The notes: generated by a model from the sequence alone, not told the origin. A stretch of 64,000 nucleotides of DNA from Lachnospiraceae bacterium Marseille-Q4251 (GCA_018223435.1 JAGTTO010000001.1:3410001-3474000), one strand, 5' to 3'. Positions 36,738 through 46,145 are shown, counted from the stretch's first letter. Numbers and translations are program-made.

Positions 36738-36761
36738 AAATATAAGAATCAACTAACAGAG

Positions 36762-36802
36762 AGTCTCCGTCCGGCTGGAACAAAAGCCGGGCAGAGACTT
36801 TG
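36762..36802 (+). terminator. Terminator-like hairpin after malQ
   Basis: AGTCTC and CCGGCT pair with AGCCGG and GAGACT. Only a short T stretch follows, so stopping may be partial, leaving some read-through to the regulator gene. Confidence 0.5.
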
Positions 36803-36872
36803 ACTGCATAAGAAGAAAATAGAACTGTGACCCTGCAAAACAGTTACGAAAAAACGGAAAAGAGGTGAAGGC

Positions 36873-37904
36873 ATGGAGAGTATTACGATCAAGGATGTGG
36901 CACGGATCTGCGGCGTGGGAGTCAGTACGGTTTCCCGCGCGATCAACAATCATCCGGATATCAATCCGGAGACAAAGGAAATGATCATGCAGGTCATCAA
37001 GGAAAACCATTATGTTCCAAACAACAGTGCCCGTAATCTGAAACGTTCCGATGCCAGAGCCATTGCCATTTTGATCAAGGGTATCAGCAATCCATTTTTC
37101 AACAGCATGATCAAAGTATTTGAAGAAGAGATCCAGAAGAAGAAATATACGCTGGTCCTTCAGCATGTAGATGAGTGGCAGGATGAGACGGAAGTGGCTC
37201 TGGAGCTGGAGAAAGAGAAACGGCTGAGAGGAATTGTATTCTTGGGCGGTTTTGCCTCCCATTCTGAAGATCAGCTGAAAAAGATACCGGTGCCGTTTGT
37301 TTTAAGTACGGTAAGTCTTCTAGGAGAAGAATATAAGAATGATTATTCTTTTGTCTCTGTAAATGATGTGGAGGAGAGCTTCCGTATGACGGATTATCTC
37401 ATCCGGCAGGGGCATGAAAAGATCGCAATTCTCTGTTCCAGTGAAAATGATGTGAGTATCGGTGCGCTCCGTCTGGCCGGTTATAAGAAGGCGTTGGAGA
37501 GCCATCGGATTCCGGTGGAGGAAAGCAGGATCCGCCATATGGATCCGGAGGTGGATACCTATTCCATAAAGAGCGGTTATAAGCTGACGAGAGAGCTTCT
37601 GGACGATGGAGTGGACTGTACAGCAATTTTTGCCCTTTCCGACAGCATGGCAATCGGAGCTGTCCGTGCCCTGATCGATGCCGGGAAAAAAGTACCGGAG
37701 GATATTTCGGTAGCCGGTTTTGATGGAACGGAGATGGCTGCTTATTATAATCCGGCCATTACCACGATCCGCCAGCCTGCGGAAATCATGGCAAAAGAGA
37801 CGATCAAGCTTCTTTTTGACAGTATCAAGAAAAAGACCAAAGTACAGCAGCTGATCTTTGACGGGGAGCTGGTGCCAGGAGAATCGGTAAAAAAGAGAAA
37901 GTGA
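36873..37904 (+). CDS. LacI-family transcriptional regulator
   Basis: The 343-residue protein opens with the LacI helix-turn-helix TIKDVARICGVGVSTVSRAI, followed by the hinge helix around NSARNLKRSDA. The periplasmic-binding-protein-like effector domain follows (FALSDSMAIGAVRAL, DISVAGFDGTEMAAYYNP). It presumably controls the maltodextrin operon through the AACGTT repeats at 31808-31856, with a maltose-type sugar as signal. The ribosome site is AAAGAGGTGAAGG. Confidence 0.93.
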   Translation: MESITIKDVARICGVGVSTVSRAINNHPDINPETKEMIMQVIKENHYVPNNSARNLKRSDARAIAILIKGISNPFFNSMIKVFEEEIQKKKYTLVLQHVDEWQDETEVALELEKEKRLRGIVFLGGFASHSEDQLKKIPVPFVLSTVSLLGEEYKNDYSFVSVNDVEESFRMTDYLIRQGHEKIAILCSSENDVSIGALRLAGYKKALESHRIPVEESRIRHMDPEVDTYSIKSGYKLTRELLDDGVDCTAIFALSDSMAIGAVRALIDAGKKVPEDISVAGFDGTEMAAYYNPAITTIRQPAEIMAKETIKLLFDSIKKKTKVQQLIFDGELVPGESVKKRK

Positions 37905-37908
37905 ATGA

Positions 37909-37958
37909 AAAGATCCCGGAAAGTCTGTTTGAGAAGGAGACTTCCGGGATCTTTTTTT
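37909..37958 (+). terminator. Intrinsic terminator
   Basis: AAAGATCCCGGAAAGTCT pairs with AGACTTCCGGGATCTTT, followed by a T-run. It closes the maltodextrin cluster. Confidence 0.92.
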
Positions 37959-38019
37959 CTGTCTTGCTGGAAGATGGAAATCATACATGCATTTTTTAGG
38001 AAACCATTCAGCAGAGCCG

Positions 38020-38048
38020 TTGACAAGGTCTGTCAAATGAAATAAAAT
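38020..38048 (+). promoter_or_regulatory. Promoter of ecf-truA operon
   Basis: TTGACA (38020-38025) and TAAAAT (38043-38048) are spaced by 17 bases, about 120 bases upstream of the first ATPase gene. Confidence 0.7.
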
Positions 38049-38167
38049 GGACGGGATACAAAAAAGGAACATTTGTCCAAAGCAGGGACAGAGGTTCCGT
38101 GCGCCGGGAAGCCTTAGGACTCTCGGACGCGAAAACGATTCAGATGTGTTCTTAACCAGGAGGAAAC

Positions 38168-39028
38168 ATGAATATCATTAAAGCAGTAAAACTGGCCTAC
38201 GAGTACAAGCGTTACGGCGAAGACGGACAGGTGGAAGAAACGCTTCGGGCTGTGGACGGCGTGGATCTGGATGTAAAAAAGGGTGATTTTGTGGCAATTC
38301 TGGGTCACAATGGCTCCGGAAAATCAACCCTGGCCAAACAGATCAATGCTCTTCTGGTCCCCACGGAAGGAACTCTTTATGTGGACGGAATGGATACGAA
38401 GGATCCGGAAAAGGTCTGGGATATCCGTCAGAGTGCCGGTATGGTTTTTCAGAATCCGGACAACCAGATCATTGGTTCTGTGGTGGATGAAGATGTAGGA
38501 TTCGGTCCGGAAAACATGGGAATCCCCACGAAAGAGATCTGGGAGCGGGTGGAAGAGAGTCTGCGGTCAGTAGGAATGTGGGAGTATCGCCATTCTTCAC
38601 CGAATAAGCTTTCCGGCGGTCAGAAACAGCGGGTGGCAATCGCAGGTGTAGTGGCCATGCATCCGAAATGTATCGTTCTTGACGAGCCGACGGCTATGCT
38701 GGATCCGGTTGGAAGAAAAGATGTCATCCGTACCGTACATGCCCTGAATATGGTGGAGGATGTGACGGTCATCCTTATCACCCACTATATGGAAGAGGTC
38801 ATTTATGCGGACAAAGTGATCGTTATGGACGATGGAAAAGTTGTCATGCAGGGAACACCGGGAGAGATTTTTTCTCAGGTGGATACGTTGAAAAAATACC
38901 GGCTGGATGTTCCGCAGGTGACACTTCTGGCCCACGAACTGAAGAAAGCCGGACTGGATTTGCCTGCCGGCATTTTGAGCATTGAGGAATTGGTGGATAA
39001 TTTATGTCAATTAAAATCGAACATGTAA
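38168..39028 (+). CDS. ecfA1: Energy-coupling factor ATPase A1
   Basis: The 286-residue ATPase has Walker [10 protein letters not shown], a Q-loop region [20 protein letters not shown] typical of EcfA, signature LSGGQKQR and Walker [13 protein letters not shown]. With the A2 subunit and EcfT it forms the energising module used by many vitamin and metal S components. It overlaps the A2 gene by 25 bases. The AGGAGG ribosome site fixes the start. Confidence 0.95.
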   Translation: MNIIKAVKLAYEYKRYGEDGQVEETLRAVDGVDLDVKKGDFVAILGHNGSGKSTLAKQINALLVPTEGTLYVDGMDTKDPEKVWDIRQSAGMVFQNPDNQIIGSVVDEDVGFGPENMGIPTKEIWERVEESLRSVGMWEYRHSSPNKLSGGQKQRVAIAGVVAMHPKCIVLDEPTAMLDPVGRKDVIRTVHALNMVEDVTVILITHYMEEVIYADKVIVMDDGKVVMQGTPGEIFSQVDTLKKYRLDVPQVTLLAHELKKAGLDLPAGILSIEELVDNLCQLKSNM

Positions 39029-39906
39029 GCCATTTATACGGGGAAGGCGAGGCTTTTGAAAAAAAAGCGCTGGATGATGTAACGCTGGAGATTCCGGACG
39101 GACAGTTTTTAGGTGTCATTGGACATACAGGCTCCGGAAAATCGACACTGATCCAGCATCTGAACGGTCTTTTAAAAGCAACCTCCGGAACGATTTACTA
39201 TAATAATGAAGATATTTATCAGGAAAATTATGATATGAAAAAGCTGAGAAGCAAGGTGGGACTGGTTTTTCAGTACCCGGAGCACCAGCTTTTTGAAATC
39301 GATGTTTTTTCAGATGTCTGCTTTGGACCGAAAAATCTGGGACTGCCTCAGGAAGAGATCGAAGCCCGCGCAAAAGAAGCTCTGGAGCATGTAGGGCTTG
39401 GACCGGATTTCTATAAAAAATCACCGTTTGAGCTTTCTGGAGGACAGAAGAGAAGAGTTGCTATTGCGGGAATTCTGGCGATGGAGCCGGAAGTGATCGT
39501 TCTGGATGAACCAACCGCAGGACTGGATCCCAAAGGACGTGATGAAATCCTGGATCTGGTGGCAGAACTTCATCAGGTGAGAAAGATCACGGTTGTGCTG
39601 GTTTCTCACAGTATGGAGGATGTGGCCAAATATGTGGACAGGCTTATCGTTATGGATGATGGAAAAGTCCGGTTTGACGGAACGCCAAAAGAAGTTTTTT
39701 CTCATTATAAAGAGCTGGAAAAGCTGGGACTGGCGGCACCACAGGTCACTTATGTGACCCATGCATTAAAAGAAAAGGGCTGGGATATAGACACAGATGC
39801 CACGACTGTGGAAGAAGCGAAGGAAGCAATCCTAAAAGCCCTGAAGCTCCCGTTAAAAAAGGCGGTATCTGAGAAGACAGATCCCGGAAAGGGGGCGGCT
39901 TTATGA
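39004..39906 (+). CDS. ecfA2: Energy-coupling factor ATPase A2
   Basis: The 300-residue partner ATPase has Walker [30 protein letters not shown], signature LSGGQKRR and Walker [13 protein letters not shown]. The pairing of A1 and A2 followed by EcfT and truA is the conserved Firmicute arrangement of the group II ECF module. It overlaps ecfT by 4 bases. Confidence 0.95.
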   Translation: MSIKIEHVSHLYGEGEAFEKKALDDVTLEIPDGQFLGVIGHTGSGKSTLIQHLNGLLKATSGTIYYNNEDIYQENYDMKKLRSKVGLVFQYPEHQLFEIDVFSDVCFGPKNLGLPQEEIEARAKEALEHVGLGPDFYKKSPFELSGGQKRRVAIAGILAMEPEVIVLDEPTAGLDPKGRDEILDLVAELHQVRKITVVLVSHSMEDVAKYVDRLIVMDDGKVRFDGTPKEVFSHYKELEKLGLAAPQVTYVTHALKEKGWDIDTDATTVEEAKEAILKALKLPLKKAVSEKTDPGKGAAL

Positions 39907-40709
39907 TTCGTGATATCACCATCGGACAGTATTATCCGGCAGAATCCGTGATCCATCGGCTGGATCCCAGAGTGAAGCTGGTCGGAACACTGACCTTTAT
40001 CATTTCTCTGTTTTTGCACCGTTCCTTTCTGATGTATCTGGTGGCAGCTGTTTTCCTGACCATTGTGATCAAGGCTTCCAAAGTGCCTTTCCGCTTTATG
40101 ATAAAAGGTTTAAAGGCGATCATGGTACTGCTTCTGATCACCGTGGTCTTCAATATGTTCCTCACGCCGGGAACGCCGCTTATCAGGATCTGGAAGCTGA
40201 CCCTTACGGTGGAAGGTGTAAAACAGGCCGCTTTTATGGCGATCCGGCTGGCATTTCTGATTGTGGGCTCTTCCGTGATGACACTGACCACCACACCGAA
40301 TCATCTGACGGACGGTATGGAAAAAGGTCTGGCGCCGCTGAACAAACTCCATGTACCGGTCCATGAGGTTTCCATGATCATGTCGATCGCACTTCGTTTT
40401 ATTCCGATCCTTCTGGAGGAAACAGATAAGATCATGAAAGCGCAGGAAGCCAGAGGAGCGGATTTTGACTCCGGAAATCTGATCCAGAAAGCCAAGAGTC
40501 TGGTTCCTTTACTGGTTCCGCTCTTTATCTCTGCGTTCCGCCGTGCCAATGATCTTGCCATGGCTATGGAAGCCAGAGGCTACCGTGGCGGTGAAGGAAG
40601 AACAAAAATGAAGCCTCTGATCTATCAGAAAAGAGACCGGATGGCTTATGGAGTGCTTCTGGGATATCTTGCAGTTATGATCCTTGTGGGACAGTTTGCA
40701 CCGTTTTAA
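39903..40709 (+). CDS. ecfT: Energy-coupling factor transmembrane component T
   Basis: The 268-residue membrane protein begins IGQYYPAESVIHRLDPRVKL, the conserved EcfT N-terminus. It has membrane segments in the first 130 residues and the coupling motifs KAQEARGADF and AMAMEARGYRGG (the Ala-Arg-Gly pairs that contact the ATPases). It links S components to the ATPases. Confidence 0.95.
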   Translation: MIRDITIGQYYPAESVIHRLDPRVKLVGTLTFIISLFLHRSFLMYLVAAVFLTIVIKASKVPFRFMIKGLKAIMVLLLITVVFNMFLTPGTPLIRIWKLTLTVEGVKQAAFMAIRLAFLIVGSSVMTLTTTPNHLTDGMEKGLAPLNKLHVPVHEVSMIMSIALRFIPILLEETDKIMKAQEARGADFDSGNLIQKAKSLVPLLVPLFISAFRRANDLAMAMEARGYRGGEGRTKMKPLIYQKRDRMAYGVLLGYLAVMILVGQFAPF

Positions 40710-40788
40710 CCAGACCGGAAAAGGCGGTTCCATACTCCGCTGCCCACAGCGGACGGAAGTTATGACTATGGAAAGATGAGGACAGGAT

Positions 40789-41526
40789 ATGAAGCGTGTA
40801 AAGATCGTGGTGGCCTATGACGGCACCAATTACTGCGGCTGGCAGGTTCAGCCTAACGGCCTCAGCGTACAGGAAGTGCTGGAAAAACATCTTTCGGACC
40901 TGCTGTGTGAGGAAATTCGTATCACCGGAGCCAGCCGGACGGACGCGGGAGTCCATGCCCTGGGAAATGTGGCTGCGTTCAATACCAGCGCACGGATGGC
41001 GGCGGATCGGATCTCTTTTGCCATGAATACCCGTTTGCCGGCAGATATCCGTATTCAGGAATCCGCAGAGGTTCCGATGGAATTTCATCCACGCTTTGCC
41101 AATACGGTGAAAACGTATGAGTACCGGATCTTTAACCGGAAATTCCCGGATCCGACGAAGCGTCTCTATTCCTTTTTTTATCATTATCCTCTGGATGTGG
41201 AGAAAATGCAGAGAGCGGCATCCTATCTTGTCGGCGAGCATGATTTCAAGAGCTTCTGCACGGCAAAACCGGAAGTGACCAATACGGTCCGTACCGTATA
41301 TTCGCTGGATCTGAAACGGGAAGACGATATGATCACTCTCCGGATCCGGGGAAACGGCTTTCTCTATAATATGGTCCGGATCATCACCGGTACCCTGATC
41401 CGTGTGGGCGGCGGTTTTCTGGAGCCGGAGGATATTCCGAAGATCCTGGAAGCAAAAGACCGGGGAGCGGCAGGAGAGACGGCCCGCCCGGAAGGACTGA
41501 CACTGGTGAAAATCGAATATGTATAA
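40789..41526 (+). CDS. truA: tRNA pseudouridine synthase A
   Basis: The 245-residue enzyme begins RVKIVVAYDGTNYCGWQVQP and has the catalytic Asp motif GASRTDAGVHALGNVAAF. Later come ARTVYS-like strands (NTVRTVYSLDLK) and the C-terminal GNGFLYNMVRIITGTL. It makes pseudouridine at positions 38-40 of tRNA anticodon stems. It closes the ecf operon and carries a downstream terminator. Confidence 0.95.
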   Translation: MKRVKIVVAYDGTNYCGWQVQPNGLSVQEVLEKHLSDLLCEEIRITGASRTDAGVHALGNVAAFNTSARMAADRISFAMNTRLPADIRIQESAEVPMEFHPRFANTVKTYEYRIFNRKFPDPTKRLYSFFYHYPLDVEKMQRAASYLVGEHDFKSFCTAKPEVTNTVRTVYSLDLKREDDMITLRIRGNGFLYNMVRIITGTLIRVGGGFLEPEDIPKILEAKDRGAAGETARPEGLTLVKIEYV

Positions 41527-41531
41527 AAAGG

Positions 41532-41572
41532 CTGCAAAGCTGTTTCTATGGAAATGGTTTTGCAGTTTTTTT
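41532..41572 (+). terminator. Intrinsic terminator after truA
   Basis: CTGCAAA pairs with TTTGCAG across an 18-20 base loop and is followed by T7. Confidence 0.75.
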
Positions 41573-41673
41573 CTGTCTTTCAGGCGGAAAAACCGTACCT
41601 TGTGCGACACCTCTTGCGAAGCGGGAGAGTTCCGTTTATACTGAGGACAGTCAAAACAGAAGGAGAAAAAAGC

Positions 41674-42369
41674 ATGCTGAACATAGCCATTTGTGATGAC
41701 AGTCGGGAGGACCGGAAACGGCTTCGAAAATTTCTCGAAGAGACGGGCTTTCTGGTTTCCATACAGGAATTTGAAAGCGGAGAAGCGCTGCTCCGCCTGA
41801 AAGAAAGCTTTCCGGTCATTTTCCTGGATATTGATATGAAAGGGATCTCCGGGATCGAGACGGCCCGCCTCCTCCGGAAAAAAGACAAAAAAGCGAAAAT
41901 TATCTATGTGACGGCCTACGATGACTTCCGGGAGTACGCTTTTTCCGTCCACGCTTTCGCTTACCTTGTGAAGCCTCTGGACGGGGAAAAAATACGGCAG
42001 ATTTTAAAGGAAGCCATGGAGTACACGGAGGAAGAGGTGGACGTTCTTCTGGGCTTTGAGACGGAGACTGGCTTTCGCAAAATCGGAAGCCGGGATATTC
42101 TCTACTTGGAATACCGGAACCGGAAAGTTCGTCTTGTAACTCTGGCGGGAGAGTTCTGGCTGCGGGAAAGCATTGGAGCCATGGAAAAAAGACTGGCGCC
42201 CTATGGTTTCTACATGCCACACAAAAGCTTCGTGGTCAATTTTTTCCATGTGAAGAACCTGAAAGGCTACGATATCACGATGTCGGACGGCAGTCTGGTG
42301 CCGCTTTCCCAGAAGAAATCATCCGTGTTCCGGGAAGAGCTGGCGGTCTGGCTGTCAGAACAGATCTGA
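41674..42369 (+). CDS. LytTR-family response regulator (AgrA-like)
   Basis: The true start is ATG 41674 after AGGAGAAAAAAGC, giving 231 residues. The receiver domain has the acidic pair in ICDDS and phospho-acceptor Asp52 in FLDIDMKG, with the Lys in AYLVKPLDG. The C-terminal LytTR DNA-binding domain follows (LGFETETGFRKIGSRDILYL, YMPHKSFVVNFFHVKNL). It is the output half of a peptide-sensing style two-component system with the next gene, 12 bases downstream. Confidence 0.93.
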   Translation: MLNIAICDDSREDRKRLRKFLEETGFLVSIQEFESGEALLRLKESFPVIFLDIDMKGISGIETARLLRKKDKKAKIIYVTAYDDFREYAFSVHAFAYLVKPLDGEKIRQILKEAMEYTEEEVDVLLGFETETGFRKIGSRDILYLEYRNRKVRLVTLAGEFWLRESIGAMEKRLAPYGFYMPHKSFVVNFFHVKNLKGYDITMSDGSLVPLSQKKSSVFREELAVWLSEQI

Positions 42370-42381
42370 AGGAGGTGCAAA

Positions 42382-43671
42382 GTGGCCTGGTTGAATCTTT
42401 TTTTGCTTATGCTGGAATTTCTGACATTAAGCGTCTGCCAGTATGAGTTCCTTTCCCACAATGAAAGGATGATTTATCTGAAAAAAGGCTGGTATTTTCT
42501 CCTGTTTTTTGTGGATTATGCGGCACTTTTTGCGGCAACCGCTCTGACGGGGGCGGACGGCAGAATACCGGCTGCTGTGGGAAATCTGTTGTCGATTCTG
42601 GTGATTATTTTCGGAGTGCCGGTGATGGGAGCCATCGGTTTTCACCGGAGGGCGAAAGCGCTGGTGCTGGACGGGCTTTACGGTGTGTTTCTGCTCCTGA
42701 CGATTCAGGGCGGAATCCTGGCGGCCATGTGGCTTTCGGTCCGACTGGAATTTAGCAGCATTTTGCTCTATGGGAATCTCGCCGTGTTTTTGAAATGTCT
42801 GTTACTGATTATCGGCACCAGGCTTCTGACCTTTTTTATGGGAAAAAAGCTCAAAGGGAAACTTTCAGGAAAGCAGCTTTTATCTATCCTGATCCTGCCG
42901 GGGTTCAGTCTTTTTTATATTACTTCTCTGACGGAAATAAGCGGCGTTTACCTGCAGCTCTACGGGATGGAGCTTCTGACGGCCAATATCGTGGCGGTCC
43001 TTTTGATGAACGTGTACTTTTTCTATCTGCTTTCCCATCTCATCCGCTCCCGGCGGCTGGAGGAGGAGCTGGCGCTTTATCAGCGGGAAAATGAGCTCCG
43101 ATACCACTATTATGAGGAGCTGGACCGGAAATACCGGGAGTCCCGGAAGGTGATCCACGATATGAAAAATCATCTGCAGGCCGTGGAGGATCTCTACGCC
43201 GGCCAGAAAACAGAGGCTGGGGATCGCTATGTGAAGGATCTCTACCATATGTTAAATGTGCTGGGAGAGAAGCGCTACACAGAAAATCAGATGCTCAACA
43301 TCATTCTGAATGAGAAAATCCGGGAGGCGGAGGCAAAGGGCATCACGGTGACCGTCCGGGTGGGAGACATCGACCTTTCTGATATCAAGGAGATCGATCT
43401 TACCACGATTTTTGCCAATCTTCTGGACAATGCCATAGAGGCGGCGGGGGAGGACGGCAGGCTTTCCATCAAGTTGGATGAGTTCCGGGAGTTCCGGGTG
43501 GGTGAGATCCGAAACAGCATCCAGCCGGAGCTGAAGAAAAAGGAAGGCCATATGGGCCTTGGCCTTGGAAATGTCCGCAATACGCTGGAGAAGTATCATG
43601 GCACGATGAAAACGGAGGAGACGAAAGAAGAGTTTCAGGTGCGGCTGATGCTTCCTATGGAAAAGAGGTGA
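42382..43671 (+). CDS. AgrC-like sensor histidine kinase (GHKL)
   Basis: A GTG start at 42382 has a perfect GGAGGTG ribosome site. The 429-residue protein has six or seven membrane segments in the first 220 residues, then a coiled linker. The dimerisation His259 lies in VIHDMKNHLQAVE, the N-box is FANLLDNAIEAAGEDG (Asn350), and GLGLGNVRNTLEKY follows. This architecture is that of AgrC/ComD/VirS kinases that detect small peptides through the membrane domain. It stops 4 bases before the protease gene. Confidence 0.93.
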   Translation: MAWLNLFLLMLEFLTLSVCQYEFLSHNERMIYLKKGWYFLLFFVDYAALFAATALTGADGRIPAAVGNLLSILVIIFGVPVMGAIGFHRRAKALVLDGLYGVFLLLTIQGGILAAMWLSVRLEFSSILLYGNLAVFLKCLLLIIGTRLLTFFMGKKLKGKLSGKQLLSILILPGFSLFYITSLTEISGVYLQLYGMELLTANIVAVLLMNVYFFYLLSHLIRSRRLEEELALYQRENELRYHYYEELDRKYRESRKVIHDMKNHLQAVEDLYAGQKTEAGDRYVKDLYHMLNVLGEKRYTENQMLNIILNEKIREAEAKGITVTVRVGDIDLSDIKEIDLTTIFANLLDNAIEAAGEDGRLSIKLDEFREFRVGEIRNSIQPELKKKEGHMGLGLGNVRNTLEKYHGTMKTEETKEEFQVRLMLPMEKR

Positions 43672-43675
43672 GAGG

Positions 43676-44356
43676 ATGATTGGAAATATACTGGGGAACG
43701 TCGTCGGTTTCTTACTGATGCTGGGCGTTCCCCTGGCGGCCTGTATTTATTATTTATGGAAGCGGGACGGCAGAATCTGGATGTTTTTTGCGGGGATTCT
43801 GTCCTTTACGGTGTCCCAGCTTCTGATCCGGATTCCGCTCTTACAGTACGCCGGGAAAAAATGGGAGTGGCTGATGCTTCTTCCCTACACGAGCCTGGTG
43901 CTCTACTATGGGTTTCTGGGATTGACGGCGGGGCTTTTTGAGGAGACGGGGCGCTGGGCGGCGTTCAGCCTGATGAAGCGAAGACGGCGGGCCTTAGACT
44001 GGAAGGATGCGCTGGCTCTGGGGCTTGGCCATGGCGGTGTGGAGGCAGTCTGGGTGGCGGTATCCGGGCTTATGGCAGGAAACTTTGATTTTACCACAGC
44101 CGGCGGCCGGACCCTGCTGGGAGGCGTGGAGCGGCTCTTTGCCATGACGCTTCATGTGGGCTTCAGTTTCCTGATTTTCAAAGGAGTAGAAGAAAAAAAG
44201 GCCCGCTGGTGGCTTCTGGCGGTGCTCCTTCACGGACTGACGGATTTTCAGCTGGTTATCGGAAATCTGGCTGTCGTGGAGGTACTCCTGGCCATCGAAG
44301 CCGTGGCAGTATTATTATTGGTTGTCCGGTTTGTCCGGAGAGAGGAGAGATCATGA
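43676..44356 (+). CDS. YhfC-family putative intramembrane protease
   Basis: The 226-residue protein has about seven membrane segments. Conserved motifs are FEETGRW (Glu89-Glu90), GHGGVEAVW (His119, Glu123) and a later His in TLHVGFSFLIF, matching the YhfC family, relatives of glutamic-type CAAX/PrsW intramembrane proteases. It sits between a peptide-type sensor and a small lipoprotein and overlaps the lipoprotein start by 4 bases. This suggests it processes a membrane peptide in the same pathway, although no activity is shown for this protein. Confidence 0.85.
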   Translation: MIGNILGNVVGFLLMLGVPLAACIYYLWKRDGRIWMFFAGILSFTVSQLLIRIPLLQYAGKKWEWLMLLPYTSLVLYYGFLGLTAGLFEETGRWAAFSLMKRRRRALDWKDALALGLGHGGVEAVWVAVSGLMAGNFDFTTAGGRTLLGGVERLFAMTLHVGFSFLIFKGVEEKKARWWLLAVLLHGLTDFQLVIGNLAVVEVLLAIEAVAVLLLVVRFVRREERS

Positions 44357-44769
44357 TGAAAAAGAGATATGGTTGGAAATTATTAGTTCTGGCAGCGCTG
44401 ATGGCCCTTCTGGCTGTGGGCTGCAGCAAGAACAGCAAGCTTCCCGATGGCTTTACGGAGGAAGGCGTGAAGAGCCAGGCGGAAGCCGATATCAAGCTGG
44501 CAGAATCCAATGACTTTGAAGGCTGGAAAGCGCGTTTTGCGGCTTCCCTGCAGAGTAGCATCACGGAAGATGTGTATCAGCCCTATCTGGATATGCTTGC
44601 GAAGAAAGGCGACTTTGAATCCTTCGGAAAAACCGCCTTTGTGGGTCAGGAAAAAGACAGCCAGAAATATGCGGCTGTGATCTATGTGGTCAAGTATGCG
44701 GAGGGCGAAATCAAGTATACCGTGGGCTACGACGAGGACATGAAACTAGTACAGTTTGTCGCCCAGTAA
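44353..44769 (+). CDS. Small lipoprotein with DUF3887-like domain
   Basis: ATG 44353 (or 44356) overlaps the protease stop and gives 138 residues. A signal peptide with basic start MMKKRYGWK, a leucine/alanine core and a lipobox ending AVGC (Cys24) predicts a lipid-anchored surface protein. The mature part of about 115 residues fits the DUF3887 type: LPDGFTEEGVKSQAEADIK and a closing KYTVGYDEDMKLVQFVAQ. Role unknown. Its location after the sensor-protease genes makes its signal peptide a candidate signalling substrate. Confidence 0.85.
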   Translation: MMKKRYGWKLLVLAALMALLAVGCSKNSKLPDGFTEEGVKSQAEADIKLAESNDFEGWKARFAASLQSSITEDVYQPYLDMLAKKGDFESFGKTAFVGQEKDSQKYAAVIYVVKYAEGEIKYTVGYDEDMKLVQFVAQ

Positions 44770-44781
44770 ACGAGTTTACGG

Positions 44782-44810
44782 TTGTATGGCCGTACAAAAT
44801 AAGCTATAAT
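44782..44810 (+). promoter_or_regulatory. Promoter of acyltransferase-like gene
   Basis: TTGTAT (44782-44787) and TATAAT (44805-44810) are 17 bases apart. The start would fall near 44817. Confidence 0.6.
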
Positions 44811-44828
44811 AAAAGACAGCATGAAAAC

Positions 44829-44850
44829 GGGGAGAAGAGCGCTTCTCCCC
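44829..44850 (+). promoter_or_regulatory. Leader hairpin, possible attenuator
   Basis: GGGGAGAAG pairs perfectly with CTTCTCCCC over a 4-base loop in the 5' leader of the next gene, followed by AAACTTTT. It could attenuate transcription or end read-through from the lipoprotein operon. Confidence 0.5.
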
Positions 44851-44877
44851 AAACTTTTATCTGGAGGAAAAGGAGAT

Positions 44878-45801
44878 ATGACTGTCTACAAAACAGCAAG
44901 AGAAGAGATTTTAAAAGACTGGCAGGCAAACCTGCAGGATTTTGCATCTGAGCATGAATTTCCTGTAGAGGCCACAGAAAGCCTGCAGGATGCTCTGGAG
45001 ATCATCGGAGCGGATGACCGCCTGTATGCAATCTTCCGCACTTGGGAAGAAAATTACTGGAAAGATCCGGATATGGATTATCAGACACTCTGGGCGACTC
45101 TGGAGGCCTTGGATGGAACAGACGGAATCTCCAAATATACGCTGGAGCTTCTTTTTATCATCGGAATCAGCAGACGCACCAGAGAACTTTATGAGGAGCA
45201 GGGCATCAGCATGGAGATCTTCCACGATTCCATGGCGGATATGCACTGGAAACTTCTGGAGTGCCACAAAATGTATGGCATCTGGGGCACCTTTGTGATC
45301 GAATGGTTCCCTTGGTGGTTCCGACTGAAGCGTTTTGCACTGGGACGTCTGCAGTTTGAACGGATTACTTTTGGAGATGAATATGAAAAAGACGGATTGA
45401 TTCTTCATAAGGACAGTCCGGTGATAAATGTTCATATTCCTTCCTGCGGGCCGTTGGATCCGGAGGCGTTCAAGGCATCTTATGCAAAGGCGGCGGAATT
45501 TTATAAGGAAGAGTTTCAGGATCAGCCGCTGGTCTTTGTCTGCAATTCCTGGCTGCTTTTCCCGGCACATAAGGAGATCCTGCCGGAACACTCCAATATC
45601 CGCGCCTTCCTGAGTGATTACGACGTCTATGAGACAAACGAGGACAACGGAGATCTCTGGAGAATTTACTACGGAGCGGAAGAGAAGGGCTTTGAGAACC
45701 TGCCGGAGAATACCGGTCTTGAGCGGGCGTATAAAAAGTGGCTGGTGGATGGTCATATGGCCGGTTATGCCAGAGGTGTTTATCTGTACCGTCCGGAATG
45801 A
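44878..45801 (+). CDS. GNAT-like acyltransferase-domain protein
   Basis: Start ATG 44878 follows two purine-rich sites (GGAGGAAAAGGAG) and gives 307 residues. The N-terminal part is helical. The C-terminal half has the pattern ALGRLQFERI, INVHIPSCGPLDPEAFKASY and FVCNSWLLFPAH, which I associate with the NAT_N/GNAT_C acyltransferase-like family (formerly DUF5596). The family's substrate is not known to me. It has its own promoter and is not part of the preceding sensor operon. Confidence 0.7.
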   Translation: MTVYKTAREEILKDWQANLQDFASEHEFPVEATESLQDALEIIGADDRLYAIFRTWEENYWKDPDMDYQTLWATLEALDGTDGISKYTLELLFIIGISRRTRELYEEQGISMEIFHDSMADMHWKLLECHKMYGIWGTFVIEWFPWWFRLKRFALGRLQFERITFGDEYEKDGLILHKDSPVINVHIPSCGPLDPEAFKASYAKAAEFYKEEFQDQPLVFVCNSWLLFPAHKEILPEHSNIRAFLSDYDVYETNEDNGDLWRIYYGAEEKGFENLPENTGLERAYKKWLVDGHMAGYARGVYLYRPE

Positions 45802-45923
45802 AGAGGGATTCCGTGACTGTTCAGAACAGCATAGGAAAGGGACATTCGCAGGCAAGGGAAAGATATCCTCGTAGACACGGGTAAAATTACTAGAAGAAAA
45901 TGTGGAAAATGTGGATTTTTCGC

Positions 45924-45951
45924 TTGACGTGTGGAAAAAAGCTGATATAAT
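45924..45951 (+). promoter_or_regulatory. Upstream promoter in the rplM leader region
   Basis: TTGACG (45924-45929) and TATAAT (45946-45951), spaced by 16. It lies 230 bases upstream of rplM in a gap (45802-46180) with no gene. Confidence 0.55.
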
Positions 45952-46057
45952 AACAGTGTTTGTGTGTTTATGCCTTTTTTCTGTGGATAAAAGGAAGGTT
46001 TTTTTCAGAAAATGTGGAAAACTCCCGAAATTCCGCAAAGAAAATTTCAAAAAAAGG

Positions 46058-46086
46058 TTGACACGCGTGGCAACGTATAATATAAT
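46058..46086 (+). promoter_or_regulatory. Main promoter of rplM-rpsI
   Basis: TTGACA (46058-46063) and TATAAT (46081-46086) with a 17-base spacer form a near-consensus promoter, as expected for ribosomal protein genes. Confidence 0.8.
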
Positions 46087-46106
46087 AAATCACTGTGACA
46101 TAGTTT

Positions 46107-46145
46107 GTAAACGCATAAGCCAAAGCCCCGGTAATGGCGTTTTAC
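46107..46145 (+). promoter_or_regulatory. Leader hairpin of rplM, possible L13 leader
   Basis: GTAAACGC (46107-46114) pairs with GCGTTTTAC (46137-46145, one bulged T). L13 operons of Firmicutes often carry autoregulatory leaders. The match here is structural only. Confidence 0.4.

Noticed and set aside
35424..36752. 442-residue reverse frame over malQ
   Set aside because: Antisense shadow; the forward product is a clear GH77 enzyme.
40675..41952. 425-residue reverse frame over truA and the LytTR gene
   Set aside because: It crosses two good genes on the other strand and shows no protein pattern.
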